From the NCBI GenBank assembly GCA_002292405.1, contig DBBW01000022.1, positions 1-44,103 on the forward strand: a stretch of 44,103 nucleotides of DNA. Reading direction: 5' to 3'. Shown in pieces: positions 25,381-34,811 of this stretch. A program made the translations under genes and the position numbers. The stretch's first letter is position 1; every line of letters begins with the position of its first letter. The notes below the pieces were generated by a model that was given only the letters and a program-made list of their open reading frames with translations, made no database searches and was not told the origin of the DNA. Source of the stretch: Flavobacteriales bacterium UBA974. GTDB lineage: Bacteria > Bacteroidota > Bacteroidia > Flavobacteriales_D > Sanyastnellaceae.

Positions 25381-27206
25381 GAGCTGTTATTTATACAATT
25401 ACCTTTTTTGCTCTTGGGTTATGGGTGAATCATGTGGCTCAAGCCCAAACAGATCTAGAGCTCGCTGAATTCTATTATAACGAAGGGAGCTATGAGCAAG
25501 CAAAACTTTATCTTGTTGAAATATATAAAAAAAACAAGACAAACGCTGTTTATCAGATGTACTACAAATCTCTCTTAGCCATGGAGGATTTCGAAGCCGC
25601 TGAAAGTCTCGTAAAGACAAAAATCAGAAGAACTCATAAAAACAGTAAAGCAAACGTATATGTCGATTTAGGCTCTTTGTATTTAAACTTTGAAATGGAA
25701 GAGGATGCGCGAGCCGCTTTTGACAAAGCCTTAGATCTTCTTCAGCCAGGTAGGAGTCAAGCTGTGAGGTTAGCAAATGCTTTCATTAAATTAGACGAAT
25801 TAGATTTGGCATACGCAACATATCAGAAAGCTCAAGGCCTGGGAACCACTGATTTTCATTATGAATTCGCCAACCTACAAGGTATGAGGCGCGATTTCCA
25901 GGGAATGGTAGAGAGTTTTTTAGAACTCCTACATACAAAACCAAATTATCTACCTACAGTTCAAAATAGTTTAAACCGGAATCTGAGGTTGCAAAGTGAG
26001 CCCGAGAATGGTGAACTTGTTAGAATTGCTCTTTTGCGAGCTGCTGCAAAATATCCTGAGGATACTATTTATCCCGAGATGCTTGTTTGGCATTTTACAC
26101 AAATAAAAGATTTTTCCTCTGCTTTCATACATGCAAGAGCCATTGATTTGCGACTTGAAGGAATTGGCGTGGCTCTGATGGAATTAGGAAACACAGCCGC
26201 AGCAAATAAAGATTTGCCAACCGCTGTGGAATGCTTTAAATATGTAGCTTCAAAAGGCGCAGACACACCCTATTTCTATATCGCAAGAAACGAACTTCTG
26301 CAAATTAGATTCCATGATTTAACAACTCAAATTCCTATTGATATTGAGATGCTCAAATTGCTTGAAGAGGATTATTCCGCTAGCATTATAGAGCTCGGAG
26401 TAATGGCGGAAACAGCGATTTTATTAAAAGATCAATCACACATACTGGCATTTTTTCTCGACCGAGGAGATGAAGCAATCAAGGTGATGGAAGAAGCCTT
26501 AGCAATTCCTGGGTTAAATGAGCGAATCGCAGCCGTTTGCAAATTAGAACTCGGAGATATCTATGTTTTTGAAAATTTGGTTTGGGATGCGTCGCTCTTG
26601 TTTTCTCAAGTTATACTTGATTTTAAGGATGATCCTATTGGCCATGAAGCGAAGTACAGAAATGCACGTATAAGTTATTTTACTGGGGATTTTGCTTGGG
26701 CCCAAACCCAACTAGACGCTTTAAAAGCGTCAACTTCTAAACTGATCTCAAATGATGCGATAGACCTGAGTTTATTAATTACAGATAACTTCAATTTAGA
26801 TACAATTTTCGAACCTATGGAAATGTATGCTCGCGCTGACTTACTTGTTATGCAGAAAAAAAATCGTGCAGCAGTTTTAACTTTAGACACACTTCTAACA
26901 AATTGGCCTGGACATGCCCTCGAAGATGAAATCTTAATTGTTAAGGGTGATTTGGCTCTTTTAGATGGCGATATTGAATCCGCGTTAGAGTTTTATTCTG
27001 AAGTTGCAGAACTACATTTCGATGATATAACTGGGGATGATGCTTTATTTAAACTTGCCGAGATCTATGACTATGAGTTAAATGATTCTGTAAAAGCGGA
27101 GGAGTTGTATGAGAGAATTGTCTTTGAGTATTCTGGTTCTTTACATGTTATTCAAGCTCGAAAGAGGTTTAGAGAGATGAATGAAGGTGAAATTATTGAG
27201 CAATGA
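25377..27206 (+). CDS. Exported tetratricopeptide-repeat protein
   Basis: This 609-residue protein begins with a signal peptide (MRAVIYTITFFALGLWVNHVAQAQ). It continues with TPR-like helical repeats over nearly the whole length: ELAEFYYNEGSYEQAKLYLVEIYK, VYVDLGSLYLNFEMEEDARAAFDKAL, LKLELGDIYVFENLVWDASLLFSQVI, then DALFKLAEIYDYELNDSVKAEELYERIVFEYSGS. It probably serves as a periplasmic or outer-membrane-associated scaffold; no enzyme motif is seen. It overlaps the lipoprotein gene upstream and the DUF4286 gene downstream by 4 bases each, so the run is translationally coupled. The late repeats resemble those in gliding or assembly scaffolds, but no specific role can be named. Confidence 0.88.
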   Translation: MRAVIYTITFFALGLWVNHVAQAQTDLELAEFYYNEGSYEQAKLYLVEIYKKNKTNAVYQMYYKSLLAMEDFEAAESLVKTKIRRTHKNSKANVYVDLGSLYLNFEMEEDARAAFDKALDLLQPGRSQAVRLANAFIKLDELDLAYATYQKAQGLGTTDFHYEFANLQGMRRDFQGMVESFLELLHTKPNYLPTVQNSLNRNLRLQSEPENGELVRIALLRAAAKYPEDTIYPEMLVWHFTQIKDFSSAFIHARAIDLRLEGIGVALMELGNTAAANKDLPTAVECFKYVASKGADTPYFYIARNELLQIRFHDLTTQIPIDIEMLKLLEEDYSASIIELGVMAETAILLKDQSHILAFFLDRGDEAIKVMEEALAIPGLNERIAAVCKLELGDIYVFENLVWDASLLFSQVILDFKDDPIGHEAKYRNARISYFTGDFAWAQTQLDALKASTSKLISNDAIDLSLLITDNFNLDTIFEPMEMYARADLLVMQKKNRAAVLTLDTLLTNWPGHALEDEILIVKGDLALLDGDIESALEFYSEVAELHFDDITGDDALFKLAEIYDYELNDSVKAEELYERIVFEYSGSLHVIQARKRFREMNEGEIIEQ

Positions 27207-27535
27207 TCTTATATAACATTACCGTTTCTGTTAATCAAGAGTGCGCAAAAGAATGGCTCGAATACATGATTAACGATCACATCCCCGCCGTGATGATGAC
27301 AGGTCATTTTCGCGACTATAAATTATGTAGGGTACAAGGTGATGAGCAAGGAGGAGAGACTTACGCTGTGCAGTATTTAGCCTACTCTACTGAGGCATTC
27401 AATGATTACAATTCCGATTGTGCGCCGGCTCTTCAAGCAGATTTCTATAAAAAGTGGGGGAGTAAAGCCGCAGCGTTTAGGACCATTCTTCCCGTGCTTT
27501 TCGAAGGGAAGTGTACATTGGAGAAAAATGGTTAA
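27203..27535 (+). CDS. DUF4286 family protein
   Basis: This 110-residue cytoplasmic protein begins with MILYNITVSVNQECAKEWLEYMINDHIPAVMMTG, which is typical of DUF4286, a small ferredoxin-like-fold family common in Bacteroidota and usually found beside rsmA. Its function is unknown. It overlaps the TPR gene by 4 bases and rsmA by 8 bases. Confidence 0.9.
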   Translation: MILYNITVSVNQECAKEWLEYMINDHIPAVMMTGHFRDYKLCRVQGDEQGGETYAVQYLAYSTEAFNDYNSDCAPALQADFYKKWGSKAAAFRTILPVLFEGKCTLEKNG

Positions 27536-28310
27536 ACCAAAAAAACACTTAGGCCAACACTTTCTAATAGGTCCGGGGATAGCCGATAGAATTGCGCAAT
27601 CTATTACATGCCACAACGGATGTAATACTGTGTTAGAAGTTGGGCCAGGCACAGGGGCACTAACGTTGCCGCTTCTTGAAAGGGGGGATTTAGATCTACA
27701 CGTTGTTGAATTAGACACTGAAAGCGCAGATTTTTTAGTTACAGAGGAGTTGTTGCCTTCGGAGAGAGTTCATGGGGTGGATCTACTTTCATGGAACCCC
27801 GACATGGCGTTCCCTAACAACAAGCCTTTTATTGTAGCCGGAAACTTCCCGTACAACATCTCTTCTCAGATTCTATTCCAAGTAATAGATTGGCGAGAAA
27901 GAGTTCCCGAACTTGTTGGGATGTTTCAAAAAGAAGTGGCCCAGAGAATAGCTGAAGGTCCTGGCTCTCGTACCTATGGGATTTTAAGTGTCTTACTTCA
28001 AACTTATTACGATATAGAATACCTTTTCACAGTTGACGAGGACGCCTTTGATCCACCACCGAGAGTAAAAAGTGGAGTTATCCGACTACTAAGAAACGAT
28101 ATGATAGACCCGGGATGTTCCTTTCTACACTTAAAAAGAGTTGTAAAAGGTGCTTTTAACCAAAGGCGTAAAACACTTAGAAATGCACTATCCAGTGCAG
28201 GATTTGCTGAAGAAATGATTCCTAAAGAGTTCTTAAAAAAGAGAGCTGAACAACTCAGTCCCAAAGAATTTCATATACTCGCCATCGCACTGATACCTAC
28301 ATCGTCTTAG
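27528..28310 (+). CDS. rsmA: 16S rRNA dimethyladenosine transferase
   Basis: This 260-residue methyltransferase (KsgA) dimethylates two adjacent adenines near the 3' end of 16S rRNA during small-subunit maturation. Visible features are KKHLGQHFLIGPGIADRI, the SAM loop LEVGPGTGALTLPLL, the acidic strand end VVELD, and the catalytic motif AGNFPYNISSQILF. The C-terminal helical domain carries FNQRRKTLRNALSS. The frame is open 42 codons upstream, but that extension overlaps DUF4286 and lacks family similarity, so ATG 27528 (MVKPKKHLGQHF) is chosen. It is the last gene of the serS run. Confidence 0.97.
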   Translation: MVKPKKHLGQHFLIGPGIADRIAQSITCHNGCNTVLEVGPGTGALTLPLLERGDLDLHVVELDTESADFLVTEELLPSERVHGVDLLSWNPDMAFPNNKPFIVAGNFPYNISSQILFQVIDWRERVPELVGMFQKEVAQRIAEGPGSRTYGILSVLLQTYYDIEYLFTVDEDAFDPPPRVKSGVIRLLRNDMIDPGCSFLHLKRVVKGAFNQRRKTLRNALSSAGFAEEMIPKEFLKKRAEQLSPKEFHILAIALIPTSS

Positions 28311-28368
28311 CTGGCGTAACTTTACACCAGATTTATTTAGTTATTTGACTCGAAAAAAAGCACTTGAA

Positions 28369-29364
28369 ATGAGCAAGGCAACAACTTTTGGGGAGTTTAT
28401 TATGGATGGTCAAGCGGAGTTCCCGTTTGTCTCAGGCCAACTTACGAGACTGCTGACAGATATCGGAGTTGCATCTAAAATTGTAAATCACCAAGTAAAC
28501 CGCGCAGGATTAGCAGGCATTTTAGGAGAGGCGGGATCCACCAACATTCAAGATGAAACTCAGCAAAAATTAGATGTTTTTGCAGATGTGACTTTTATGA
28601 GGATTCTCAGTGCTGGTAGATCTGTTGCGGGCATTGGTTCCGAGGAACAAGAAGAACCCATTTTGTGTGGTGACCATGGAAAAGCTGGTAAATATATCGT
28701 GCTTATAGATCCTCTTGACGGAAGTTCTAACGTTGACGTAAACGTAAGTATTGGTACAATTTTCAGCATCCAACGCCGAAAAACACCAATGGGACAACCC
28801 TTAACCAAGCAAGATTTTCTTCAAGCTGGAACTGAACAAGTTGCTTCGGGGTATGTTTTATACGGTTCGTCCACTATGTTAGTTTACACAACTGGCTCAG
28901 GGGTTAACGGCTTTACACTTGACCCTGCAGTTGGTGAATTTTTTCTATCTCATCCAGGCATGAAATTTCCAGAAATTGGCAAGATTTATTCTGTAAACGA
29001 TGCGCTTCTGAATACATGCTCAACCCCAACTAAATTATTTATTGAATCGTGTAGAGAGAATACGGAAGCTGATTTCAGAGCCCGTTACATTGGCTCTTTG
29101 GTTTCTGATTTTCACAGAAATCTTATTCACGGTGGAATCTACCTCTATCCTTCTCTCAAAGATAAATCAGATGGAAAGTTAAGGTTGCTTTACGAGTGTT
29201 CTCCTCTCGCATTTATTGCTGAACAAGCTGGGGGTCTTGCCGTTCATGATCATGGAAGAATCTTAGAAAAAACTCCGACAGATTTGCATCAACGGGTGCC
29301 ATATTATGTTGGAGCGAAAAACTTAGTTGAAGCATTTTTGAAGTTTCAACTAGCAGAAAAGTAA
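28369..29364 (+). CDS. fbp: Fructose-1,6-bisphosphatase class I
   Basis: This 331-residue enzyme removes the C1 phosphate of fructose 1,6-bisphosphate in gluconeogenesis. The metal-binding motif DPLDGSSNVDVN lies at residues about 114-125, preceded by AGIGSEEQEEPI. The substrate-binding YVLYGSSTMLVYTTG, DFHRNLIHGGIYLYP and the C-terminal EQAGGLAVHDHGRIL follow. A TTG at 28345 would add 8 residues; ATG 28369 (MSKATTFGEF) is preferred because class I enzymes begin near this point. A near-match -7 box (TAACTTTA) lies about 45 bases upstream. It is a single gene between rsmA and mfd. Confidence 0.96.
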   Translation: MSKATTFGEFIMDGQAEFPFVSGQLTRLLTDIGVASKIVNHQVNRAGLAGILGEAGSTNIQDETQQKLDVFADVTFMRILSAGRSVAGIGSEEQEEPILCGDHGKAGKYIVLIDPLDGSSNVDVNVSIGTIFSIQRRKTPMGQPLTKQDFLQAGTEQVASGYVLYGSSTMLVYTTGSGVNGFTLDPAVGEFFLSHPGMKFPEIGKIYSVNDALLNTCSTPTKLFIESCRENTEADFRARYIGSLVSDFHRNLIHGGIYLYPSLKDKSDGKLRLLYECSPLAFIAEQAGGLAVHDHGRILEKTPTDLHQRVPYYVGAKNLVEAFLKFQLAEK

Positions 29365-29393
29365 GCTTATCTTTATCGTTCTTAAAATGCTTG

Positions 29394-32300
29394 ATGAGAA
29401 CGGACGACCTTCTAAATTTTTACCGCTGCGATAATCGTACTGAGACATTACTTCGTGCACTAAAAGAAAAATCTAACAAGATTGAATTAAACGGAGTCGT
29501 GGGCTCGGGTCTTGCATTGATTGCCGCTGGAGTATTGGAAACAGAGCTGAAAGAAGACGTAAAAAAGAGACCTCATTTATTCGTGTTTGACGATAAGGAA
29601 CAGGCCGCGTACTTCATGAACGACTTAGAGCAAATCTTAGTCGAAAATCCACGACCTGTTTTTCTATTTCCCCGTTCAGCAAGGGTACCATATCAGGAAG
29701 AAATAACTGAGAATGCCAATATCGCACAGAGAGCCGAAGTGCTAAATGAAATAAATCGAGGTGGCGAAGGGTGTATCATCGTTAGCTACCCCGGCGCTTT
29801 AAGCGAAATGGTGATTACCAAAAAGGAGCTGAGTGCACAAACATTTTCTATTCATGTTGGCAACTCTTTTACACTTGACTTCCTAGATGAGGTATTCTTA
29901 GAATATGGATTTGAAAAAGTGGATTTTGTTTATGAGCCTGGTCAATATGCAATGAGGGGGGGGATTGTTGATGTCTTTAGCTATTCTTTCGATCACCCCT
30001 ATAGAATAGAGTTCTTCGGAGAGGAGGTAGAAAGCATTCGCAAGTTCAATCCTGTTTCCCAGCTTAGTGTAAGCAAGCTTACAAGGGCTACTATCGTCCC
30101 CAATGTGGGCAACAAAACGCTACATGAAAGCAGGGAAGCCTTCTTTAGTTTTATCCCTGAGGATTCTGTGATTTGGATGACTGATGTGAAGAGTTGCGAG
30201 CTTGGTCTGCAGAAAGAATTAGAAAAGGCAACTGCTCATTTCGAACGGCTTGAAGGTGAGACGAAGAGAGCTCTCCCATCAGAGCTTTATCTAGATCCAG
30301 AGGTTTTTAAAGGTTTAATCGAAGATTTTTCTGTTGTTGAATTCGGTGGAGGGAAAACTTTTCCCGACAGGTTGACAGTTTCCTATGGAATGACTGAGCA
30401 GCCTGCATTTAACAAGCATTTTGACATGATCGCAACAAACCTCATTGCAAACAATAGAAATGGATATGTGAATGTAATCGTGTCTGGACAAGCTACTCAA
30501 CTGGAGCGACTTCATGATATTTTTACAGATAGGCAGGATAAAAATGGTGAGAAAAGTCCAGACGTCCCGTACACGCCTATCCCCATGGAACTCAGTGTTG
30601 GATTTGTAGATAAAGATTTAAAAGTTCTCGTCTACACAGATCATCAGTTATTTGATAGATATCACAGGTTCCGCCTTAAAGATGGCTTTAGAAAAAGCAA
30701 GGAAGCGCTCACAATTAAAGAATTAATGTCTTTAGAGGTGGGGGATTTTGTGGTGCATATTGACCATGGAATAGGTGAGTTTTCTGGCCTTCATAAGATT
30801 GAGGTGAATGGCAAAGAACAGGAAGCAATCAGGCTGTCATATAAAGGTGGAGATGTACTTTATGTAAGTATTCATTCATTACATCGTATTTCTAAATTCA
30901 CTTCTAAAGAAGGAACAACTCCCTCAGTGAATAAACTCGGGACTGCTACTTGGGCTAAGACCAAGGCCAAAACAAAATCTCGCGTCAAGCAAATAGCCTA
31001 CGATCTTCTACATCTGTACGCCAAGCGAAAAGCAGCAGAAGGGTTTGCCTTTACACCCGACAGCTATTTACAGCATGAACTTGAAGCAAGTTTTATGTTT
31101 GAAGACACCCCGGACCAGCACACTACAACGAAAGCTGTAAAAGAGGATATGGAGAAAATCATTCCAATGGATAGGCTTGTGTGTGGAGATGTGGGGTTTG
31201 GAAAAACTGAGGTCGCTATACGTGCGGCCTTTAAGGCTGCGACCGATGGAAAACAAGTCGCAATGCTCGTTCCGACAACCATTTTATCTATGCAACACGC
31301 ACGTAGTTTTGCCCGTCGGCTTAAAGATTTCCCGGTTACTGTAGACTACATCAATCGTTTCAAGACAGGAAAAGCCCTTCGTGAAACCCTAGACAAAGTT
31401 GAATCCGGTGAAGTCGATATATTAATCGGAACTCATGCTATTGTGGGTCAAAAAGTAAAATTTAAAGATTTAGGTCTGCTGGTGGTAGATGAGGAGCAGA
31501 AGTTTGGCGTGGGTGTAAAGGATAAACTGAAGACCATGAGGGAAAATGTGGATACTTTGACACTTACCGCAACTCCCATCCCCAGGACTTTGCAATTTTC
31601 TTTGATGGGAGCACGCGATTTAAGTATTATTCGGACAGCCCCACCTAACCGTCACCCCGTTGAAACTGTCGTCACTTCGTTCAGCGAGGAGCTTATACGG
31701 GATGCTATAAGTTATGAAGTGAGTCGAGGAGGTCAAGTGTATTTCGTTCACAACCGAATAGTAAACATTAAAGAAGTTGCGGGAATTGTACAAAGGCTAC
31801 TTCCAGATATTAGAATTGGAATAGGTCATGGAAGAATGGAGGGTAAGGAGCTTGAAAATGTGATGGCTACGTTTATTGAAGGTGGATACGATGTGCTTAT
31901 TGCCACCACCATTATTGAAAGCGGGATAGACATCAGCAATGCGAATACAATCTTAATCAATGATGCGCATAAGTTTGGTTTAAGTGATTTACACCAACTT
32001 CGTGGAAGGGTAGGTCGTTCTAATCGGAAAGCCTTTTGTTATTTAATGGCCCCACCCCTAAGCACATTGCCTTCAGAATCTAAAAAGAGATTACAAGCCT
32101 TAGAGCAATTTAGCGATCTAGGTAGTGGAGTCCACATCGCGATGCGAGATCTCGATATTAGAGGTGCAGGAGATTTGCTAGGGGCTGAACAAAGTGGATT
32201 TATTTCAGATATAGGATTTGAAATGTACCAAAGAATTCTTGCGGAGGCTGTCAATGAATTGAAAGAAAATAAATTTAACGACCTCTTCGAGGAGGAAAGG

Positions 32301-32840
32301 AGAGAAACAGGAAAATATGTTGAGGAAACCATCTTAGAAACTGATTTTTCCTTGTTAATACCAGACCATTATATTAGTGACATTCCTGAGAGGATTACAC
32401 TTTACAGAGAATTAGACGGGCTTGATTCTGAGCACGCATTGGAAGCATTCAGAGTAAAGCTTGAAGATAGGTTTGGGCCTTTGCCTACAGAAACGGAGGA
32501 ATTACTGCTCACTATGCGACTCAGGTGGGTAGCTAGAATATTGGGAATGGAGAAGGTTATTTTAAAAGCCGGAAAGCTCATAGCGGCATTTGTAAGTGAA
32601 GAAAAAAGCCCTTATTTCCAAGGACCTATGTTCGCTAGGGTGTTAAATTATCTCAAGGGAAATTCACAAGATGCCAGTATGTATCAGCGAAATGGAGCCC
32701 TTAGATTGAGAATCGAAAACATCACTTCCATTAGAGTAATGTTAGGTGTTTTTGAAGATATGGCTGGAATGACTGCCGCAGAAGCTGCAGAAATGACAAG
32801 CGGGAGAAAAGCTGCTGAAAAGGCTGGAAATAAAAAGTAA
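29394..32840 (+). CDS. mfd: Transcription-repair coupling factor
   Basis: Mfd removes RNA polymerase stalled at DNA damage and recruits UvrA. This 1148-residue protein shows, in order, a UvrB-like N-terminal part (VFLFPRSARVPYQEE, then YEPGQYAMRGGIVDVFSYS), the RNA-polymerase interaction domain (EVGDFVVHIDHGIGEFSGL), a helicase with Walker A (CGDVGFGKTEVAIRAA, Lys604) and Walker B (VVDEEQKFGV), TATPIPRTLQFSLMGARDLS, GRVGRSNRKAFCYLM with the translocation motif region, and a C-terminal autoinhibitory domain (DHYISDIPERITLYRELDG). The start is ATG 29394, directly preceded by an in-frame TTG. truB begins 1 base after its stop. Confidence 0.98.
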   Translation: MRTDDLLNFYRCDNRTETLLRALKEKSNKIELNGVVGSGLALIAAGVLETELKEDVKKRPHLFVFDDKEQAAYFMNDLEQILVENPRPVFLFPRSARVPYQEEITENANIAQRAEVLNEINRGGEGCIIVSYPGALSEMVITKKELSAQTFSIHVGNSFTLDFLDEVFLEYGFEKVDFVYEPGQYAMRGGIVDVFSYSFDHPYRIEFFGEEVESIRKFNPVSQLSVSKLTRATIVPNVGNKTLHESREAFFSFIPEDSVIWMTDVKSCELGLQKELEKATAHFERLEGETKRALPSELYLDPEVFKGLIEDFSVVEFGGGKTFPDRLTVSYGMTEQPAFNKHFDMIATNLIANNRNGYVNVIVSGQATQLERLHDIFTDRQDKNGEKSPDVPYTPIPMELSVGFVDKDLKVLVYTDHQLFDRYHRFRLKDGFRKSKEALTIKELMSLEVGDFVVHIDHGIGEFSGLHKIEVNGKEQEAIRLSYKGGDVLYVSIHSLHRISKFTSKEGTTPSVNKLGTATWAKTKAKTKSRVKQIAYDLLHLYAKRKAAEGFAFTPDSYLQHELEASFMFEDTPDQHTTTKAVKEDMEKIIPMDRLVCGDVGFGKTEVAIRAAFKAATDGKQVAMLVPTTILSMQHARSFARRLKDFPVTVDYINRFKTGKALRETLDKVESGEVDILIGTHAIVGQKVKFKDLGLLVVDEEQKFGVGVKDKLKTMRENVDTLTLTATPIPRTLQFSLMGARDLSIIRTAPPNRHPVETVVTSFSEELIRDAISYEVSRGGQVYFVHNRIVNIKEVAGIVQRLLPDIRIGIGHGRMEGKELENVMATFIEGGYDVLIATTIIESGIDISNANTILINDAHKFGLSDLHQLRGRVGRSNRKAFCYLMAPPLSTLPSESKKRLQALEQFSDLGSGVHIAMRDLDIRGAGDLLGAEQSGFISDIGFEMYQRILAEAVNELKENKFNDLFEEERRETGKYVEETILETDFSLLIPDHYISDIPERITLYRELDGLDSEHALEAFRVKLEDRFGPLPTETEELLLTMRLRWVARILGMEKVILKAGKLIAAFVSEEKSPYFQGPMFARVLNYLKGNSQDASMYQRNGALRLRIENITSIRVMLGVFEDMAGMTAAEAAEMTSGRKAAEKAGNKK

Positions 32841-32841
32841 A

Positions 32842-33633
32842 ATGGACCCTGTTAAACTTTTTAATACACTCGACGACTTTCTTGAAGGACAGGTTCTAGT
32901 CATCGATAAACCATTAGATTGGACTAGTTTTGATGTCGTAAATAAGTTGCGAGGAACGATTCGGCACACGTTTAACATTAAGAAAATAAAGGTGGGTCAT
33001 GCTGGTACTTTAGATCCATTAGCAACAGGTGTTTTAGTTGTCTGTACAGGACGTAAAACAAAGACTATCGACATCCTACAAGCCGAGCAAAAAACCTACA
33101 CAGGCACCATACGCCTTGGAGTTACAACACCATCTTTCGACAGTGAAACAGAGATAGATAATTATTGTGATCTAGGGATGTTAGATGTTATTAACCCTCG
33201 CTCTATTGAGAACGCTTCTACTAAGTTTATTGGGAATATAGATCAAATGCCCCCACAGTTTTCTGCAAAAAAGGTCGATGGTGTTGCTGCTTACAAAGCT
33301 GCTAGAAAAGGTAAAACAGTCAACTTAAAGCCTAAGGCGGTCACAATAAATTCTTTTGAAATCAACTCGTTTAATAAAATCGTTATTGATAAAGTTAATG
33401 GGCTCGATTCCGATCATTACAGCGTTATAGATGTGGATTTTAAGGTGGTTTGTTCTAAAGGAACGTATATAAGAGCCCTCGCAAGAGACCTGGGTAAGGA
33501 GCTAAATGTAGGGGGAACTTTGACAGCTTTAAGGCGAACGAGGAGCGGAGATTTTACGGCTGAAAAAGCATGGAATTTAACTGAATTACTCGATGCTGTC
33601 AAGTATTGTGGCACAACTGCAAAAAATGACTGA
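32842..33633 (+). CDS. truB: tRNA pseudouridine-55 synthase
   Basis: This 263-residue enzyme forms pseudouridine at position 55 of the tRNA T-loop. The catalytic motif is KVGHAGTLDPLATGVLVVCTG with the catalytic aspartate at D58. PPQFSAKKVDGVAAYKAARKG and the late VVCSKGTYIRALARDLG are also diagnostic. The second half has a somewhat expanded loop (VIDKVNGLDSDHYSVIDVDF). It starts one base after the mfd stop, so it is probably co-transcribed with mfd. Confidence 0.96.
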   Translation: MDPVKLFNTLDDFLEGQVLVIDKPLDWTSFDVVNKLRGTIRHTFNIKKIKVGHAGTLDPLATGVLVVCTGRKTKTIDILQAEQKTYTGTIRLGVTTPSFDSETEIDNYCDLGMLDVINPRSIENASTKFIGNIDQMPPQFSAKKVDGVAAYKAARKGKTVNLKPKAVTINSFEINSFNKIVIDKVNGLDSDHYSVIDVDFKVVCSKGTYIRALARDLGKELNVGGTLTALRRTRSGDFTAEKAWNLTELLDAVKYCGTTAKND

Positions 33634-33706
33634 AAATACTTGACTTGAATACTGTTTTTGATTAGTTTCGCGCGCTCAGATTTCGCATCAAAAAAACCCT
33701 TGTATA

Positions 33707-34771
33707 ATGGCTGCTCAAAGAATGAAGCTTTCGCATTTTAAATTCGATCTTCCGACCGAACAAATTGCACAATACCCCCTAGAAAATCGTGACGATAGCC
33801 GAATGATGGTGATTGATCGAAAGACTGGAGCAATCGAGCATAAAATGTTCAAGGATATTCTGGGAATGTTCGATGAAGGTGATGTTTTCGTTGCAAACGA
33901 TACGAAGGTATTCCCTGCTCGTTTATACGGGAACAAAGAGAAGACGGGTGCAGTAATCGAAGTTTTCTTGCTTCGTGAGTTAAATGAAGAAGCTATGCTT
34001 TGGGATGTCCTTGTTGATCCCGCGAGAAAAATTCGTATCGGAAACAAGTTGTACTTCGGAGAAAACGATGAGCTCGTAGCTGAGGTAATCGATAACACAA
34101 CTTCAAGAGGTAGAACGTTGCGTTTTTTATTCGAAGGAAGTAAATCCGAGTTTATGGCTAAGGTTGTAGAACTTGGAGAAACTCCCCTTCCACGATACAT
34201 AGAACGCGGTACTGAAGATATTGATATCGAACGATTCCAAACTATTTACGCTAAAACTGAAGGAGCTGTTGCCGTTCCAACTGCAGGGCTTCATTTCTCT
34301 AAGCAACTTATGAAACGCCTTGAGATTAAGGGTATCGATATGGCATTCCTCACGCTTCATATCGGTCTGGGAACATTCCGAGAAGTGGAGGTTGAAGACA
34401 TTACCAAGCACAAAGTCGATAGTGAGCAACTTATTATTGATAACAGTTGTGTCGAGCGTGTTAACCGTGCAAAAGCTGAAGGACGACGTATATGTGCAAT
34501 AGGAGCTACTTCGATGCGTGCAATGGAAAATTCTGTTAGCACGACGAATACCCTTAAGCCTTATAATGGTTGGACAAACAAGTTTATTTTTCCGAAATAT
34601 GACTTCCGGGTTGCAGATAGTCTCCTAACTAACTTTCACACTCAACAGTCTACACTACTTATGTTGCAATCAGCATTTGCAGGTCACGAATTGATGATGG
34701 AAGCATACAACGAGGCCATAAAAGAAGGATATCGTTTCTACGCATACGGTGACGCAATACTGATTAAGTAG
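33707..34771 (+). CDS. queA: S-adenosylmethionine:tRNA ribosyltransferase-isomerase
   Basis: QueA adds the ribosyl part of SAM to queuosine precursor in tRNA, giving epoxyqueuosine. The protein has up to 354 residues and shows [67 protein letters not shown] and [18 protein letters not shown], followed by the C-terminal [19 protein letters not shown]. The conserved region begins at an in-frame ATG at 33722 ([10 protein letters not shown]), which may be the true start. The ATG at 33707 adds only five residues and cannot be excluded. It is separated from truB by 73 bases. Confidence 0.96.
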   Translation: MAAQRMKLSHFKFDLPTEQIAQYPLENRDDSRMMVIDRKTGAIEHKMFKDILGMFDEGDVFVANDTKVFPARLYGNKEKTGAVIEVFLLRELNEEAMLWDVLVDPARKIRIGNKLYFGENDELVAEVIDNTTSRGRTLRFLFEGSKSEFMAKVVELGETPLPRYIERGTEDIDIERFQTIYAKTEGAVAVPTAGLHFSKQLMKRLEIKGIDMAFLTLHIGLGTFREVEVEDITKHKVDSEQLIIDNSCVERVNRAKAEGRRICAIGATSMRAMENSVSTTNTLKPYNGWTNKFIFPKYDFRVADSLLTNFHTQQSTLLMLQSAFAGHELMMEAYNEAIKEGYRFYAYGDAILIK

Positions 34772-34799
34772 TCTTTCTTTTTTGAAAGGTAATTCTACC

Positions 34800-34807
34800 T
34801 ACCTTCG
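34800..34807 (+). promoter_or_regulatory. Candidate -7 box for the thioredoxin-like gene
   Basis: TACCTTCG differs from TAnnTTTG at one base and ends 4 bases (CATT) before the ATG at 34812, the spacing seen at other genes here. Confidence 0.35.
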
Positions 34808-34811
34808 CATT

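Noticed and set aside
33715..34200. Minus-strand frame of 161 codons inside queA
   Set aside because: It is antisense to a fully supported queA and its Ser-rich product is typical of a shadow frame.
34773..34788. Terminator hairpin CTTTC-T6-GAAAG after queA
   Set aside because: The stem is only 5 A/T-rich pairs and is not followed by a T run, so it does not qualify as a terminator.
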